Assembly: GCF_022647665.1 (NCBI RefSeq) | Contig: NZ_CP071872.1 | Coordinates: 2,232,001 to 2,296,000 of the forward strand | DNA from: Streptomyces formicae | GTDB lineage: Bacteria; Actinomycetota; Actinomycetes; Streptomycetales; Streptomycetaceae | Direction of reading: 5' to 3' | Length of the DNA stretch: 64,000 bases | Shown: positions 26,552-38,797 of the stretch, piece by piece | Numbering within the stretch: position 1 is the first letter of the stretch | Layout of the letters: the number at the start of each line of letters is the position of its first letter | Position numbers and translations under genes: made by a program | The notes under the pieces: model-generated | What the model was told of the DNA's origin: nothing | Seen by the model: the letters and a program-made list of their open reading frames with translations, nothing else | Databases searched by the model: none

Positions 26552-28894
26552 TCAGGCGCCGGGGCGGGAAAGCCGGTCGCGGACGCGGCGGGCCGCCGCG
26601 GTCATGTGGACGAGAGCCGGGCGGACTTCGGGCCAGGTGCGGGTCTTGAGGCCGCAGTCGGGGTTGATCCACAGGCGTTCGGCGGCGACGGACCGGAGTG
26701 CGCGCTCGATGAGGGAGGCGGTCTCGGCCTCGTCGGGGACGCGCGGCGAGTGGATGTCGTACACGCCGGGGCCGGCCTCGCGCGGGTAGCCGGCCGCGGC
26801 GAGTTCCGCGGCGATCCCCATGTGGGAGCGGGCTGCCTCCAGGCTGATGACGTCGGCGTCGAGGTCGTCGATGGCCTGGAGGACGTCGCCGAATTCGGCG
26901 TAGCACATGTGGGTGTGGACCTGGGTGTCCGGGCGTACGCCGCTCGTGGCGAGGCGGAACGCCTCGGTGGCCCACTCCAGGTAGGCCGGGCGGGCCGTGG
27001 CGCGCAGCGGCAGTGTCTCGCGCAGGGCCGGCTCGTCGACTTGGATCACCGGACTCCCCGCCGCTTCGAGGTCGTTCACCTCGTCGCGCAGCGCGAGGGC
27101 GACCTGGCGGGCGGTCTCGCCGAGTGGTTGGTCGTCGCGGACGAAGGACCACGCGAGCATGGTGACGGGGCCGGTGAGCATGGCCTTGACCGGCCGGTCG
27201 GTGAGCGACTGGGCGTACGCCGTCCAGCGTACGGTCATCGGCTCGGGGCGCGAGATGTCACCGGCGAGGACCGGCGGGCGGACGTAGCGGGTGCCGTAGG
27301 ACTGGACCCAGCCGTGCTGCGTCGCCAGATAGCCGGTGAGCTGCTCGGCGAAGTACTGCACCATGTCGTTGCGTTCGGGCTCGCCGTGCACGAGCACGTC
27401 GAGACCGGCCTTCTCCTGGAAGGCGACGACCTCGCGGATCTCGGCCTCGATCCGCCGCTCGTACGCGTCGGCGTCGACCGTCCCGGCGCGCAGACCGGCG
27501 CGGGCCGCGCGCAGCTCCGGGGTCTGGGGGAAGGAGCCGATCGTGGTCGTCGGCAGCAGCGGCAGCCGCAGGTGCGCGCGCTGGGCCGTGGCCCGCTCCT
27601 GATACGTCTGCGAGCGGCGCGCGTCGGCGTCGGTGACCGCGGCCGCCCGGGCCCGTACCGACGGGTCGTGGGTGAGCGCGGATCCCGCACGGGAGGCGAG
27701 CCCGGCCCGGTTGGCGGCGAGTTCCGCCGCGATCGTGTCGGTGCCCTGCGCCAGTCCGCGGGCCAGCGTGACGACTTCGGTGGTCTTCTGGCGGGCGAAG
27801 GCGAGCCAGCGGGCGACCTGCGGGTCGATGTCCCGTTCGGCGGCGGCGTCCAGCGGGACGTGGAGCAGCGAGCAGGACGAGGACACGTCGACCCGGCCGG
27901 CGAGACCGAGCAGTGTTCCCAGCGTGGACAGGGACTTCTCGAAGTCGTTGATCCACACGTTGCGGCCGCTGACGACGCCGGCGAGCAGCCGCTTGCCGTG
28001 CAGTCCGCCGACGGCGGCGAGGTCGTCGAGGTTGGCCGCGGCGGGGCCGGTGAAGTCGAGGGCCAGTCCGTCGACCGGTGCTTTCGCGAGCACGGGAAGG
28101 GCTTCGCCCAGCCGGTCGAAGTAGGAGGCGACGAGCAGCCTGGGCCGGTCGCCCGTGCCGCCCAGCTCACGGTAGGCGCGGGCCACGGCGTTCAGCTCGG
28201 CCGGTGTGCGGTCCTGCACCAGGGCGGGCTCGTCGAGCTGCACCCACTCGGCGCCGGCGGCCCGCAGGCCGGCGAGGACCGATGCGTACACCGGCAGGAG
28301 CCGGTCGAGGAGGGTGAGCGGGTCGAAACCGGCGCCGACTCCGGGAGCGGGCTTGGCGAGCAGGAGGTACGTGACGGGGCCGACGAGCACCGGGCGGGGG
28401 GCGAGGCCGAGCGCGAGGGCCTCCCTCACCTCGTCGAGCTGCTTGCCCGGGGCGGCGGTGAAGACGGTGTCGGGGCCGAGCTCGGGGACCAGGTAGTGGT
28501 AGTTGGTGTCGAACCACTTGGTCATCTCCAGCGGCGCCGCGTCCTGGGTGCCGCGGGCCATCGCGAAGTAGCCGTCGAGCGCGTCCGCCTCGACGGCGGC
28601 CCGGTGCCTGGCCGGGATCGCGCCGACCATCACGCTGGTGTCGAGGACGTGGTCGTAGTACGAGAAGTCGCCGGTCGGCACCTCGTGGATGCCGGCGCCG
28701 GCCAACTGCCGCCAGGTGGACCGGCGGAGCTCCGCGGCGGTCTCCCGGAGGGCACCGGCCGTGAGGCGGCCCTTCCAGTAGCCCTCGACGGCCTTCTTCA
28801 GTTCCCGGTTGGGGCCCTGGCGGGGGTAGCCGTGCACGGTGGCCCGTGCCGCGGCGGCGGCGGACGTCGTGGTCACGCCGGATGTGGTGGTCAC
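26552..28894 (-). CDS. metE: cobalamin-independent methionine synthase
   Basis: The 780-residue protein transfers a methyl group from 5-methyltetrahydropteroyl-triglutamate to homocysteine. GTG 28894 has AAGGAGAG 6 nt upstream; a longer frame begins at ATG 28915. The N-terminal barrel begins [20 protein letters not shown]. The C-terminal barrel carries [36 protein letters not shown] (zinc His and Cys) and [14 protein letters not shown] (zinc Cys). Length and motifs are complete. A cobalamin riboswitch lies upstream, so the enzyme should be made only when vitamin B12 is scarce and MetH cannot work. Confidence 0.97.
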   Translation of the reverse strand: MTTTSGVTTTSAAAAARATVHGYPRQGPNRELKKAVEGYWKGRLTAGALRETAAELRRSTWRQLAGAGIHEVPTGDFSYYDHVLDTSVMVGAIPARHRAAVEADALDGYFAMARGTQDAAPLEMTKWFDTNYHYLVPELGPDTVFTAAPGKQLDEVREALALGLAPRPVLVGPVTYLLLAKPAPGVGAGFDPLTLLDRLLPVYASVLAGLRAAGAEWVQLDEPALVQDRTPAELNAVARAYRELGGTGDRPRLLVASYFDRLGEALPVLAKAPVDGLALDFTGPAAANLDDLAAVGGLHGKRLLAGVVSGRNVWINDFEKSLSTLGTLLGLAGRVDVSSSCSLLHVPLDAAAERDIDPQVARWLAFARQKTTEVVTLARGLAQGTDTIAAELAANRAGLASRAGSALTHDPSVRARAAAVTDADARRSQTYQERATAQRAHLRLPLLPTTTIGSFPQTPELRAARAGLRAGTVDADAYERRIEAEIREVVAFQEKAGLDVLVHGEPERNDMVQYFAEQLTGYLATQHGWVQSYGTRYVRPPVLAGDISRPEPMTVRWTAYAQSLTDRPVKAMLTGPVTMLAWSFVRDDQPLGETARQVALALRDEVNDLEAAGSPVIQVDEPALRETLPLRATARPAYLEWATEAFRLATSGVRPDTQVHTHMCYAEFGDVLQAIDDLDADVISLEAARSHMGIAAELAAAGYPREAGPGVYDIHSPRVPDEAETASLIERALRSVAAERLWINPDCGLKTRTWPEVRPALVHMTAAARRVRDRLSRPGA

Positions 28895-29060
28895 AAGACT
28901 CTCCTTCGCGAGCATGTCTCCTGCGACCCCGGGACGGGTCGAGGACGCGAAGGCGCGGCCGGAGCGGGGTATGCGCAGTCCTTGCGCGCAGGCCCGCCCG
29001 CCGTGGTCGCCGACCTGCCCTCGAGGTCACCGGGATCTCCGCGCACGATCGGTCGCGCGC

Positions 29061-29266
29061 GGGCAGTGGCAGGTCTTCGGACTCGCGGGCACGTCCACCA
29101 GGGGCAGACACCTACTGGCCGTCGCTTCCCGGACCCTTCGGGTCCAGTGCGTATGACGGCGGTCGTTCCCGCTCACCGCTGCGGGGCAGTCCCGGATTCC
29201 CACCGGGTTCCCTCTTGCGACGCGCCTGCCTGGCGGACAGGGCGAACCAGCTGCAACGCCCAGCTT
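29061..29266 (-). promoter_or_regulatory. cobalamin riboswitch controlling metE
   Basis: The minus strand reads GGGAACCCGGTGGGAATCCG, then GGGACTGCCCCGCAGCGGTGA, the conserved core of the B12 riboswitch (GGTG..AAnCC...GCnGCCCGCnrCnGT). It closes with GTCCGAAGACCTGCC, the end of the B12 box. It lies 170-370 nt upstream of the metE start; the leader in between can hold the expression platform. B12 binding should shut off metE. Confidence 0.93.
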
Positions 29267-29435
29267 AGAGGGCGGCGCGGACACACGGACACAACCGCCA
29301 CCGGCCGGGCGCCCCCCCGGGTGACCCCGAGGGGCACCCTCGGTCAACGGGCGGCGCCAGCAGCACAGTTGGCGACATCGGCCACATCGGCCACATCGTG
29401 GTCCGAGTGAGGACCAGAGCACCAGGAGCCGCGCC

Positions 29436-29672
29436 CTAACGGCTGCTGTACGGCAGCAGGGCCATCTCCCGGGCGTTCTTGATCGCCGCGGCGAGCTGCC
29501 GCTGCTGCTGGGCCGTGACGCGGGTGACCCGGCGGCTGCGGATCTTGCCTCGGTCGGAGATGAACTTCCGCAGCAGGTCGGTGTCCTTGTAGTCGATGTA
29601 CGTGATGTCCGCTGCGTCCAGCGGGTTGGGGCGGGACTTCTGCGGCTTGCGGGACTCGGGGCGGCGGGGCAT
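29436..29672 (-). CDS. rpsR: ribosomal protein S18, zinc-independent paralogue
   Basis: 78 residues with the S18 core [20 protein letters not shown], then [20 protein letters not shown] and REMALLPY. It contains no cysteine, so the metal site of the zinc-type paralogue is absent. It lies last in the minus-strand zinc-starvation operon, 104 bp after the CobW-like gene. It would replace the zinc-containing S18 when zinc is short. Confidence 0.95.
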   Translation of the reverse strand: MPRRPESRKPQKSRPNPLDAADITYIDYKDTDLLRKFISDRGKIRSRRVTRVTAQQQRQLAAAIKNAREMALLPYSSR

Positions 29673-29776
29673 GAGGAGGACTCCTTGGTGGTGTCGGTGG
29701 TGTCGGTGGTGTCAGGGGGTCGGCGGCGTCGGCGGCGTCGTGATCCGTGAGGCCGGGGACGGGTACGGACGGGGGT

Positions 29777-30934
29777 TCAGGAGACGGGATCGAGGAGGGA
29801 GTCGAAGGCGCCCGGGAGCCGCCGCCACGCCTCGCGCCCGGAGGCGTACTCGGCATCGGTCAGCAGGCATGAGTCGAGGAGCTGAGCCAGGCCCTCCCGG
29901 TCGAGCCCCGGCGAGGTGAAGACGAGGTGCTGGCAGCAGTCGCCGTGCTCGGCATGCCAGTCGAGCGCCGCGGCGGCCCTGCGCATGGCCGGGACCATCT
30001 CCCAGGCGGCGTCGGGCAGCGAGGCGAGCCAGGGGCCGGCGTTCTCCACGCAGAGAGCGCCGCCCGCGGCGTCCCAGGCCAGGAGGGTGTCGGGGCGGTC
30101 GGCGAGCCAGAACCGGCCGCGGCTGCGCGCCGCGGCACAGGTCAGGTCCTCCAGCGCCTCGTACAGCCGCTCTGGGTGGAACGGCCGCCGCCGGTGCCAC
30201 ACGAGCGTGGCGACGCCCGCCTCGTCCGCCTCCTGGGGGAGCAGCGCACACGACGGATGCTGCGCGGCGGCCGCGGTCTCGACGTCGAAACCGGCGAAGG
30301 CGAGCCGCGCGAGCTCCGCCGACCGCGCACCGACCTGGCGGGCGGTGGGGTGGAGCTGCGCGAGCAGGGCGCGGTCCGCGTCGTCGGCGTCCTCGCTGTC
30401 GACGAGCGCGAGCACCGGCGCGTACTCCAGCTGCCGGGCCCAGGTGTCGCCGACCGTGCGCTGGTCGGTGGCCGCGGCGGCGAGCCCGGCCTCGGCGAGG
30501 TCGTCACCGTTGCCGAGGCAGGGCAGGACGAGGGCCGGATCGACCGCGGTGATCACATTGGTCAGCTCCAGCGCGTCTCCGCCGTGGGCGACGACGACCT
30601 CGGCCATCGCCTTGGGCTCCACGGAGTCCCACAGCTCGACGACGGCCAGGCGCGTGAGCCCGCTCGCCGCCAGCCGGGCCAGCTCGGGAACCAGGTCTTC
30701 CCGCAGCGCGCAGCAGGCGCAGTCGTTGACCAGCGGCGTCTCGCCGGACGACACCTCACCCGCGGCGTCGCGCAGGGTGCGGCGCACCGTGCCGTCGGCG
30801 GCCGTCGACAGGTCGTGGTGCAGGGCGATGCTGCCCGGCACGGTGCGCAGGAGCTGGTCGACGGCCTCCTTGCGGGCGTCGGAGTGGAGCCCGGCGACGA
30901 TGACGACGGGCAGCCCGGTCCGCTCGTCCCGCAT
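29777..30934 (-). CDS. CobW/COG0523-family zinc metallochaperone-like protein with degenerate P-loop
   Basis: 385 residues. The start ATG 30934 shares its A with the L31 stop (TGATG), so the two genes are translationally coupled. The G3E GTPase fold is visible: VVIVAGLHSDARKEAVDQLL where G..G.GKT is expected, CACCALREDLVPELARL (the metal-binding CxCC of the family), VVELWDSVEPKAMAEVV, and a C-terminal CobW domain (VENAGPWLASLPDAAW, RPFHPERLYEAL). The Walker A lysine/threonine is missing, so GTP binding may be altered. Zur-controlled relatives deliver zinc during starvation, which matches the surrounding genes. Confidence 0.85.
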   Translation of the reverse strand: MRDERTGLPVVIVAGLHSDARKEAVDQLLRTVPGSIALHHDLSTAADGTVRRTLRDAAGEVSSGETPLVNDCACCALREDLVPELARLAASGLTRLAVVELWDSVEPKAMAEVVVAHGGDALELTNVITAVDPALVLPCLGNGDDLAEAGLAAAATDQRTVGDTWARQLEYAPVLALVDSEDADDADRALLAQLHPTARQVGARSAELARLAFAGFDVETAAAAQHPSCALLPQEADEAGVATLVWHRRRPFHPERLYEALEDLTCAAARSRGRFWLADRPDTLLAWDAAGGALCVENAGPWLASLPDAAWEMVPAMRRAAAALDWHAEHGDCCQHLVFTSPGLDREGLAQLLDSCLLTDAEYASGREAWRRLPGAFDSLLDPVS

Positions 30935-31188
30935 CAGCGGCCTCCGCGGGAGCCGTAGCGGCGCTCGAACCGCTCGACGCGTCCGGCGGTGTCGAGGACG
31001 CGGGCCGTGCCGGTGTAGAAGGGGTGGCTCGCGTCGGAGATCTCGACGTCGACGACCGGGTAGGTGTTGCCGTCCTCCCACTCGACCGTCTTGTCGCTGG
31101 TGAGCGTGGAGCGGGTGAGGAAGGCGTAGTCGGCGGCCTTGTCGCGGAAGACGACGGGCCCGTACGTGGGGTGGATTCCGGGCTTCAT
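30934..31188 (-). CDS. rpmE2: ribosomal protein L31 type B, zinc-independent
   Basis: 84 residues: [61 protein letters not shown]. No CxxC pairs are present, unlike zinc-binding L31. It sits between L33 and the CobW-like gene on the minus strand. Under zinc shortage it displaces zinc-L31 from the ribosome and so frees zinc. Confidence 0.97.
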   Translation of the reverse strand: MKPGIHPTYGPVVFRDKAADYAFLTRSTLTSDKTVEWEDGNTYPVVDVEISDASHPFYTGTARVLDTAGRVERFERRYGSRGGR

Positions 31189-31274
31189 GGGGTGTCCTTC
31201 GGGGCTGGGTGGTGGGTCGCCGGGGCGGCCTGTTCAGACGGGGCCGGAGCCGGGGCCGGGGTCGGGGCCGGGGG

Positions 31275-31439
31275 TCAGCGCTCCTCGCGGAAGTCGACGT
31301 GCCGGCCGGCGACGGGGTCGTACTTGCGCAGGGTCATCCGGTCGGGGTCGTTACGCCGGTTCTTGCGGGTGACGTACGTGTAGCCGGTGCCCGCCGTGGA
31401 GCGGAGCTTGATGACGGGGCGGAGTTCGTTGCGTGCCAT
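31275..31439 (-). CDS. rpmG: ribosomal protein L33, cysteine-free paralogue
   Basis: 54 residues from ATG 31439: [50 protein letters not shown]. It lacks the two CxxC pairs of zinc-binding L33. It is the first gene of the minus-strand operon, and its start lies 19 bp from the Zur box. Confidence 0.96.
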   Translation of the reverse strand: MARNELRPVIKLRSTAGTGYTYVTRKNRRNDPDRMTLRKYDPVAGRHVDFREER

Positions 31440-31457
31440 GCGGCCTAGTATACGGTA

Positions 31458-31474
31458 ATGGAAATCATTTCCAT
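31458..31474. promoter_or_regulatory. Zur box between divergent ribosomal protein operons
   Basis: ATGGAAAT-C-ATTTCCAT is a perfect 17-bp palindrome flanked by TA and AA, matching the Fur/Zur-type operator known upstream of zinc-independent ribosomal proteins in Streptomyces (TGAAAATGATTTTCA-like). It lies between L33 (-) and L28 (+) and can repress both when zinc is plentiful. Confidence 0.9.
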
Positions 31475-31509
31475 AAAGCGTCCGCTCCAGACGAGAGGCA
31501 GGGAACACC

Positions 31510-31746
31510 TTGTCCGCCCACTGTCAGCTGACCGGCGCCCGACCGGGCTTCGGCAACTCCATCTCCCACTCGCACCGGCGCACCTCCCGCCGCTTCGACC
31601 CGAACATCCAGCGCAAGCGGTACTGGCTGCCGAGCGAGGGCCGGTACGTCCGGCTGACGCTCAGCGCGAAGGCGATCAAGACCGTCGACGTGATCGGCGT
31701 CGAGGCGGCCGTGGCACGCATCCGGGCCCGCGGGGTGAAGGTCTGA
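31510..31746 (+). CDS. rpmB: ribosomal protein L28, zinc-independent paralogue
   Basis: 78 residues from TTG 31510: [38 protein letters not shown] and [19 protein letters not shown] sequence. Only one cysteine remains of the four in zinc-type L28. Its stop overlaps the S14 start (TGATG). First gene of the plus-strand Zur operon. Confidence 0.95.
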   Translation: MSAHCQLTGARPGFGNSISHSHRRTSRRFDPNIQRKRYWLPSEGRYVRLTLSAKAIKTVDVIGVEAAVARIRARGVKV

Positions 31747-32051
31747 TGGCGAAGAAGAGCAAGATCGCGCGGAACGAGAAGCGCAAGGCCACCGTCGAGC
31801 GGTACGCGGCCCGGCGGGCCGAGCTCAAGGAGATCCTGCGCAGTCCGTCCGCCACCGAGGCGGAACGGCTCGCGGCCCAGCGGGAGTTGCGCCGCCAGCC
31901 GCGGGACGCCAGCGCGACCCGGGTGCGCAACCGCGACAGCGTGGACGGCCGTCCACGGGGCCATCTGCGCAGGTTCGGGCTCTCCCGGGTGCGCGTACGA
32001 CGGCAGGCGCACGCCGGGTTCCTGCCGGGGGTGACCAAGTCGTCCTGGTGA
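31746..32051 (+). CDS. rpsN: ribosomal protein S14, zinc-independent (long) type
   Basis: 101 residues: [78 protein letters not shown]. This is the long cysteine-free form; zinc-type S14 is ~61 residues with two CxxC pairs. Coupled to L28 by a TGATG overlap. Confidence 0.96.
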   Translation: MAKKSKIARNEKRKATVERYAARRAELKEILRSPSATEAERLAAQRELRRQPRDASATRVRNRDSVDGRPRGHLRRFGLSRVRVRRQAHAGFLPGVTKSSW

Positions 32052-32255
32052 CGCACCGTGTCCCGCCGGTCCGTAGTGTGCGCGGCGCGTGCGGACCGGC
32101 GGCGTGCGGACCGGCTGTACCCGGCCGGTGTTTGCCAGGGCGGGCACCGGGAAGGCGCCGGGGCGCGAAGGGGAGTCCGCGGCCGCGCGCAGGCCGGAGA
32201 CCAGCCCGGCGTACACCGACTCGCGGTCGTCGGCCGACCGGGGCCGGGTGTGCTG

Positions 32256-32429
32256 TCAGTGGCCGATTCCCTTGCGGACCCGCTCGGCCGCCTTCTCCGC
32301 CATCTCCTGCGCCTTGCCGCGCAGCTGATCGTTCTTGCCCGCACGCTGCATGTGCCGGTCGCTGATGGTCTTGCCGATGGTCTCCTTCAGCATGCCCTTG
32401 ACCTGCTTCGCCTTGGCGTTGCCCTTCAT
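32256..32429 (-). CDS. CsbD family stress protein
   Basis: 57 residues from ATG 32429, with GGAGAT upstream: MKGNAKAKQVKGMLKETIGK, then LRGKAQEMAEKAAERVRKGI. Small, charged, helical CsbD-like protein, usually under general-stress sigma factor control; its function is not established. It stands alone between the ribosomal and cox clusters. Confidence 0.85.
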   Translation of the reverse strand: MKGNAKAKQVKGMLKETIGKTISDRHMQRAGKNDQLRGKAQEMAEKAAERVRKGIGH

Positions 32430-32651
32430 CGGGATCTCCGTCCTCTCGGGTCCGGTGGCCTCTCGGGTCCGGTGGGGTGCGCCGCCCCTGTTCACCTGCC
32501 CGTGTTCACCCTGCGCCCGGGTGCGGGACGGCGCAAACGGGCGTCCCGCACGCCGGGGTGCGGGACGCCGGGGCGGCGCCGGGGCCCTTGGCCGCGATGC
32601 GGGAGCGGGGCGGTCGTGACGCGGTCGCGGGCGTATCGGTGCGGTTCTAAA

Positions 32652-32668
32652 GTTGTGTATGTCACAAC
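32652..32668. promoter_or_regulatory. palindrome upstream of the cox operon
   Basis: GTTGTG-TATGT-CACAAC is a perfect 6-bp inverted repeat, 43 bp upstream of coxS. It is the only AT-rich patch in this region and probably overlaps the promoter. It is a candidate operator for a GntR- or LysR-type regulator not encoded in this window. Confidence 0.5.
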
Positions 32669-32711
32669 AAATCAGCTGGAAATCACCCACCCGGGCGCCC
32701 TGGGAGGGCCC

Positions 32712-33310
32712 ATGACCCGTATCTCGGTGACGGTGGACGGCACGCGCTACGAGGACGACGTGGAACCACGTCTGCTGCTCGTCCATTACCTGCGAGACAG
32801 CCTGGGGCGGACCGGCACGCCCATCGGCTGCGACACCGGCAACTGCGGCGCGTGCACGGTCGAACTCGACGGGCAGAGCGTGAAGAGCTGTTCGGTACTC
32901 GCCGTCCAGGCGGACGGGTGCGAGGTCACCACCGTCCAGGGTCTCGGGGCCGCGGACGGCACGCTCGATCCGCTGCAGACCGCGTTCCACGAGTACCACG
33001 CGCTCCAGTGCGGCTACTGCACCCCCGGAATGATCATGGCGGCGCGGGACCTGCTCAAGGAGAACCCGCATCCGACGCCCGACGAGGTCCGGCACGCCCT
33101 GGAGGGCAACCTCTGCCGGTGCACGGGCTACCAGAACATCGTCCGGGCCGTCCTCGCCGCGGCCGTCGGGGCCGCCCGCCCGGAGACCCGGCCGTCCGCG
33201 GGTGAGGAGCCCGCGGCAGCGGCCCCGCCGACGGCCGAACGGCAGGAAGCCGGGCAGCCCGCGGCCGGCAGGCCTGCGGCCCGGCAGCCCGCAGTCGAGG
33301 AGGCCCCGGC

Positions 33311-33314
<4 letters not shown>
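32712..33314 (+). CDS. coxS: aerobic CO dehydrogenase-type small subunit, 2Fe-2S
   Basis: 200 residues from ATG 32712. Residues ~1-80 form a plant-type ferredoxin domain with GCDTGNCGACTVELDG (cluster II ligands). Residues ~90-160 carry QCGYCTPGMIMAA and CRCTGYQNIV (cluster I). The remaining ~45 residues are an unusual Ala/Pro/Gln tail (AGQPAAGRPAARQPA). The subunit passes electrons from the molybdenum site to FAD. Its stop overlaps the coxL start (ATGA). Confidence 0.94.
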
Positions 33315-35711
<2,397 letters not shown>

Positions 35712-35715
<4 letters not shown>

Positions 35716-36566
35716 TCCCCGCGGCCTTCGACTACGCACGGCCCGAGACCGTGGACGACGCCGTAAGGGCGCTCGCCGACGCCGGCGAGGAGGGAAAGGT
35801 GCTCGCCGGCGGGCAGAGCCTGCTGCTCATGCTGCGGCTGCGGCTCGCGTTCCCCGGACTCCTCGTGGACATCGGGCGCATCCCCGAGCTGCGCGGAGTG
35901 CGCGAGGAAGGCGACACCCTCGTCATCGGCGCCATGACCACGCACCACGACGTGATCGCCGATCCGCTCGTACGGCGCCACGCCGGGCTGCTCGCCGAGG
36001 CGACGGCGACGGTCGCGGACCCCGCGATCCGGCACCGGGGCACCCTCGGCGGCTCCCTCGCGCACGCCGATCCGGGGGGCGACCTGCCCGCCGTCGTCCT
36101 CGCGCTCGACGGCGAACTGGTCGCCGCGGGCCCCCAGGGGCGCCGCACCATCCCCGCCCGCGACTTCTTCAGCGACTACCTCCAGACCGCGCTGAGCCCC
36201 GACGAACTGCTCGTCGAGGTCCGGGTGCCGAAGACGGACGGCTGGGGCTTCCACTACGAGAAGCTCCAACGGGTCGCGCAGTCCTGGGCCATCGTCGGCG
36301 TCGGCGCGCTCGTACGCGGCGACGACGGCCGGATCGCCGAGGCCCGGATCGGCCTGACCAACATGGGCGCGACACCCCTGCGGGCCACGGCCGCCGAAGC
36401 CGCGCTCGCCGGCGCGGACGGGCCGGAGGCGATCGCCCGCGCGACGGAGGAAGCGGCCGACGGCACCCACCCCGCGGCCGACCTGTCGGCGTCGCCCGAG
36501 TACCGCGAGCACCTGGCGCGGGTGCTCACCTGGCGGGCGGTGCTCGCCGCGGCCGGGATGGACTGA
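35712..36566 (+). CDS. coxM: FAD-binding medium subunit of the molybdenum hydroxylase
   Basis: 284 residues; start ATG 35712 overlaps the coxL stop and has GAGGAGG upstream. FAD motifs: AGGQSLLLMLRLRLAFPGLL, then HRGTLGGSLAHADPGGDLPA. The C-terminal CODH-type domain follows (RVAQSWAIVGVGALVRGDDG). It accepts electrons from CoxS and hands them to a quinone or other carrier. Length is normal. Confidence 0.94.
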
Positions 36567-36579
36567 CGGGGCCCCGTAC

Positions 36580-37473
36580 ATGGCCGGGACCGAGGCGTTC
36601 CGGGGGCCGGACGAGGTGCGCGGGCGGCTGGAGGACGTCGGATACCTCGTCGACGACGGGCTGGCCATCGCCTGCTTCCTCGCGCTCAAGCTGCACCGGC
36701 CCGTCTTCTGCGAGGGCGACGCGGGCGTCGGCAAGACCTCGCTCGCGGGCGCCCTCGCGCAGGTGCTGGACGCACCGCTCATCCGGCTCCAGTGCTACGA
36801 GGGCATCGACGCCTCACAGGCCCTGTACGACTGGGACTTCCCGCGCCAGCTGCTCCACCTGCGGGCCGCCGAAGCCGCCGGGATCACCGACGCGGGCCGG
36901 CTGGAGGGCGAGCTCTACGACCAGAGGTTCCTCATCGAGCGGCCACTGCTCCAGGCGCTGCGCACCCAGCCGTCGGTGCTGCTCGTCGACGAAGTCGACC
37001 GGGCCGACGATGAGTTCGAGGCGTTTCTGCTGGAGCTGCTGTCCGAGTACGCGGTCACCGTGCCCGAACTCGGCACCCTGCGCGCCGAGTCCCCACCGGT
37101 CGTCGTCCTCACCTCGAACAGGACCCGGGAGGTGCACGACGCGCTCAAACGGCGCTGCCTCTACCACTGGTTCGACCATCCCTCCTTCGCGCGTGAGCTC
37201 GCGATCGTGCGCCGGCGGCTGCCCGGTGTCACCGCGCGCCTCGCCGAGCAGGTGACGGCGCTCGTCCAGGCCCTGCGCGCCGAGGAACTCCTCAAGCCTC
37301 CGGGGGTCGCCGAGACGATCGACTGGGCGGAGGCCCTCGACGCGCTCGGCGCCACCGAACTCGACGCCGAACTGGCGGTGGCGACGTTCGGCTCGGTCCT
37401 GAAGTACCGGGAGGACGCCGAACGGGCCCGCTCCCTGGACCTGTCGGCGATCCTCGCCGTGCGGGGGGTGTGA
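36580..37473 (+). CDS. coxD: MoxR-type AAA+ ATPase, CoxD-like
   Basis: 297 residues. Walker A GDAGVGKTSLAGALAQ, QCYEGIDASQALYDWDFPRQ (typical CoxD), Walker B VLLVDEVDRADDEFEAF, sensor VVVLTSNRTREVHDALKRRC. CoxD proteins help mature the molybdenum/copper site of the large subunit. It partners with the VWA protein encoded next, with overlapping stop and start. Confidence 0.92.
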   Translation: MAGTEAFRGPDEVRGRLEDVGYLVDDGLAIACFLALKLHRPVFCEGDAGVGKTSLAGALAQVLDAPLIRLQCYEGIDASQALYDWDFPRQLLHLRAAEAAGITDAGRLEGELYDQRFLIERPLLQALRTQPSVLLVDEVDRADDEFEAFLLELLSEYAVTVPELGTLRAESPPVVVLTSNRTREVHDALKRRCLYHWFDHPSFARELAIVRRRLPGVTARLAEQVTALVQALRAEELLKPPGVAETIDWAEALDALGATELDAELAVATFGSVLKYREDAERARSLDLSAILAVRGV

Positions 37474-38693
37474 GCGCGATGACCCCTGTGGACGCGCCCG
37501 CCGTTCTGGTGGGATTCGCGCGTGCGCTGCGTGCGGCAGGGCTGGACGCAGGGCCGGACCGGGTGCACACCTTCCTGCGGGCGCTCGACGCGCTCGGTCC
37601 CGGGCCGTGCACGGGCGTGTCGCGTACCGGCGTGTACTGGGCGGGACGGCTCACACTGTGCGGCAGCCAGGACGACCTCGAACGGTACGACCGGGTGTTC
37701 GCCGCCTACTTCGACGGCGGCGCGGCCGAAGCGGTGCCGCGCGCCGGTGCGCGCCGGACCGTGCCCCGGATCGTCGTACGCGCCACGGAACAGCCCCACG
37801 GGCCCGGGGCCGCTCCGGACGAGGAAGGGCGTACGGCGTCGGCCGCCGCGCTCGCCAGCTCCGCCGAAGTCCTGCGCCACCGGGACGTCTCCGAACTGAC
37901 CGGCGCCGACCGCGAGCAACTGCGCCGCCTGCTCGCCGCGTTCGCGCTGCGTGGCGAACCCCGCCGCACCCCCCGGCTCCGCCCGGCCCGCCACGGCGCC
38001 GTCGACCCGCGCCGCACCGTCCGCGAATGGCTCCGCCGCGGCGGCGAACCGGCCCGGCTGCGCCGCCGCACACGCGCCGAACGCCCACGCCGCGTCGTGC
38101 TGCTGCTGGACGTCAGCGGCTCGATGGCGCCGTACGCCGACGCCCTCCTCCGCTTCGCCCACGCCGCCGCCCACGGACCCTCGCGCGGCCCGTCGCGCGG
38201 TCCCTCCACCGGCCGCTCCACCGGCCGCTCCATCGACCCCTCGCGCGGCCCCTCGCGTACTGAAGTCTTCACGATCGGCACCCGCCTCACGCGTGTCACC
38301 GACGCGCTCTCCCACCGCGACCCGGACACGGCCATGGCGGCCGTCTCCGCCGCCGTCCCCGACTGGCGCGGCGGCACCCGCATCGGCGAGACCCTCCGCG
38401 CCTTCCTCGACCGCTGGGGCCGCCGCGGCCTGGCCCGCGGCGCGGTCGTCGTCATCCTCTCCGACGGCTGGGAACGCGACGACCCGGACCGGCTCGCCAC
38501 CCAGATGCGCCGCCTCCACCACCTCGCCCACCGTGTCATCTGGTGCAACCCCCGCAAGGCCCGACCCGGCTACGCCCCCCTCGCCGCCGGCATGGCAGCC
38601 GCCCTCCCGAACGTCGACGCCTTCGTCGAGGGCCACAGCCTGGCGGCCCTGGAACGCCTCGCGGCGGTGGTGAGAGGGGTGGACGATGGTTGA
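37470..38693 (+). CDS. coxE: VWA domain protein, CoxE-like
   Basis: 407 residues from GTG 37470 overlapping the coxD stop; ATG 37479 is an alternative. The C-terminal von Willebrand A domain has the MIDAS motif LLLDVSGSMAPYADALLRFA, then GGTRIGETLRAFLDRWG and VVVILSDGWERDD. Between strand 1 and the next helix lies an inserted low-complexity run (GPSRGPSRGPSTGRSTGRSI). CoxE acts with the CoxD ATPase in enzyme maturation. The N-terminal ~200 residues are Arg/Ala rich. Confidence 0.9.
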   Translation: MSAMTPVDAPAVLVGFARALRAAGLDAGPDRVHTFLRALDALGPGPCTGVSRTGVYWAGRLTLCGSQDDLERYDRVFAAYFDGGAAEAVPRAGARRTVPRIVVRATEQPHGPGAAPDEEGRTASAAALASSAEVLRHRDVSELTGADREQLRRLLAAFALRGEPRRTPRLRPARHGAVDPRRTVREWLRRGGEPARLRRRTRAERPRRVVLLLDVSGSMAPYADALLRFAHAAAHGPSRGPSRGPSTGRSTGRSIDPSRGPSRTEVFTIGTRLTRVTDALSHRDPDTAMAAVSAAVPDWRGGTRIGETLRAFLDRWGRRGLARGAVVVILSDGWERDDPDRLATQMRRLHHLAHRVIWCNPRKARPGYAPLAAGMAAALPNVDAFVEGHSLAALERLAAVVRGVDDG

Positions 38694-38797
38694 GCCGTGC
38701 ATCGGTACAGCGGGAGGGGGCGGCGTGCGGCAGCGACCCGACCCAGGCGCCGCCCCGCGCCACCGCGCCCGTACGCGCACCAGAGCAGGAGCCGACC

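Noticed and set aside
26516..29410. 964-codon frame on the plus strand
   Set aside because: Antisense to metE and its riboswitch; no motifs.
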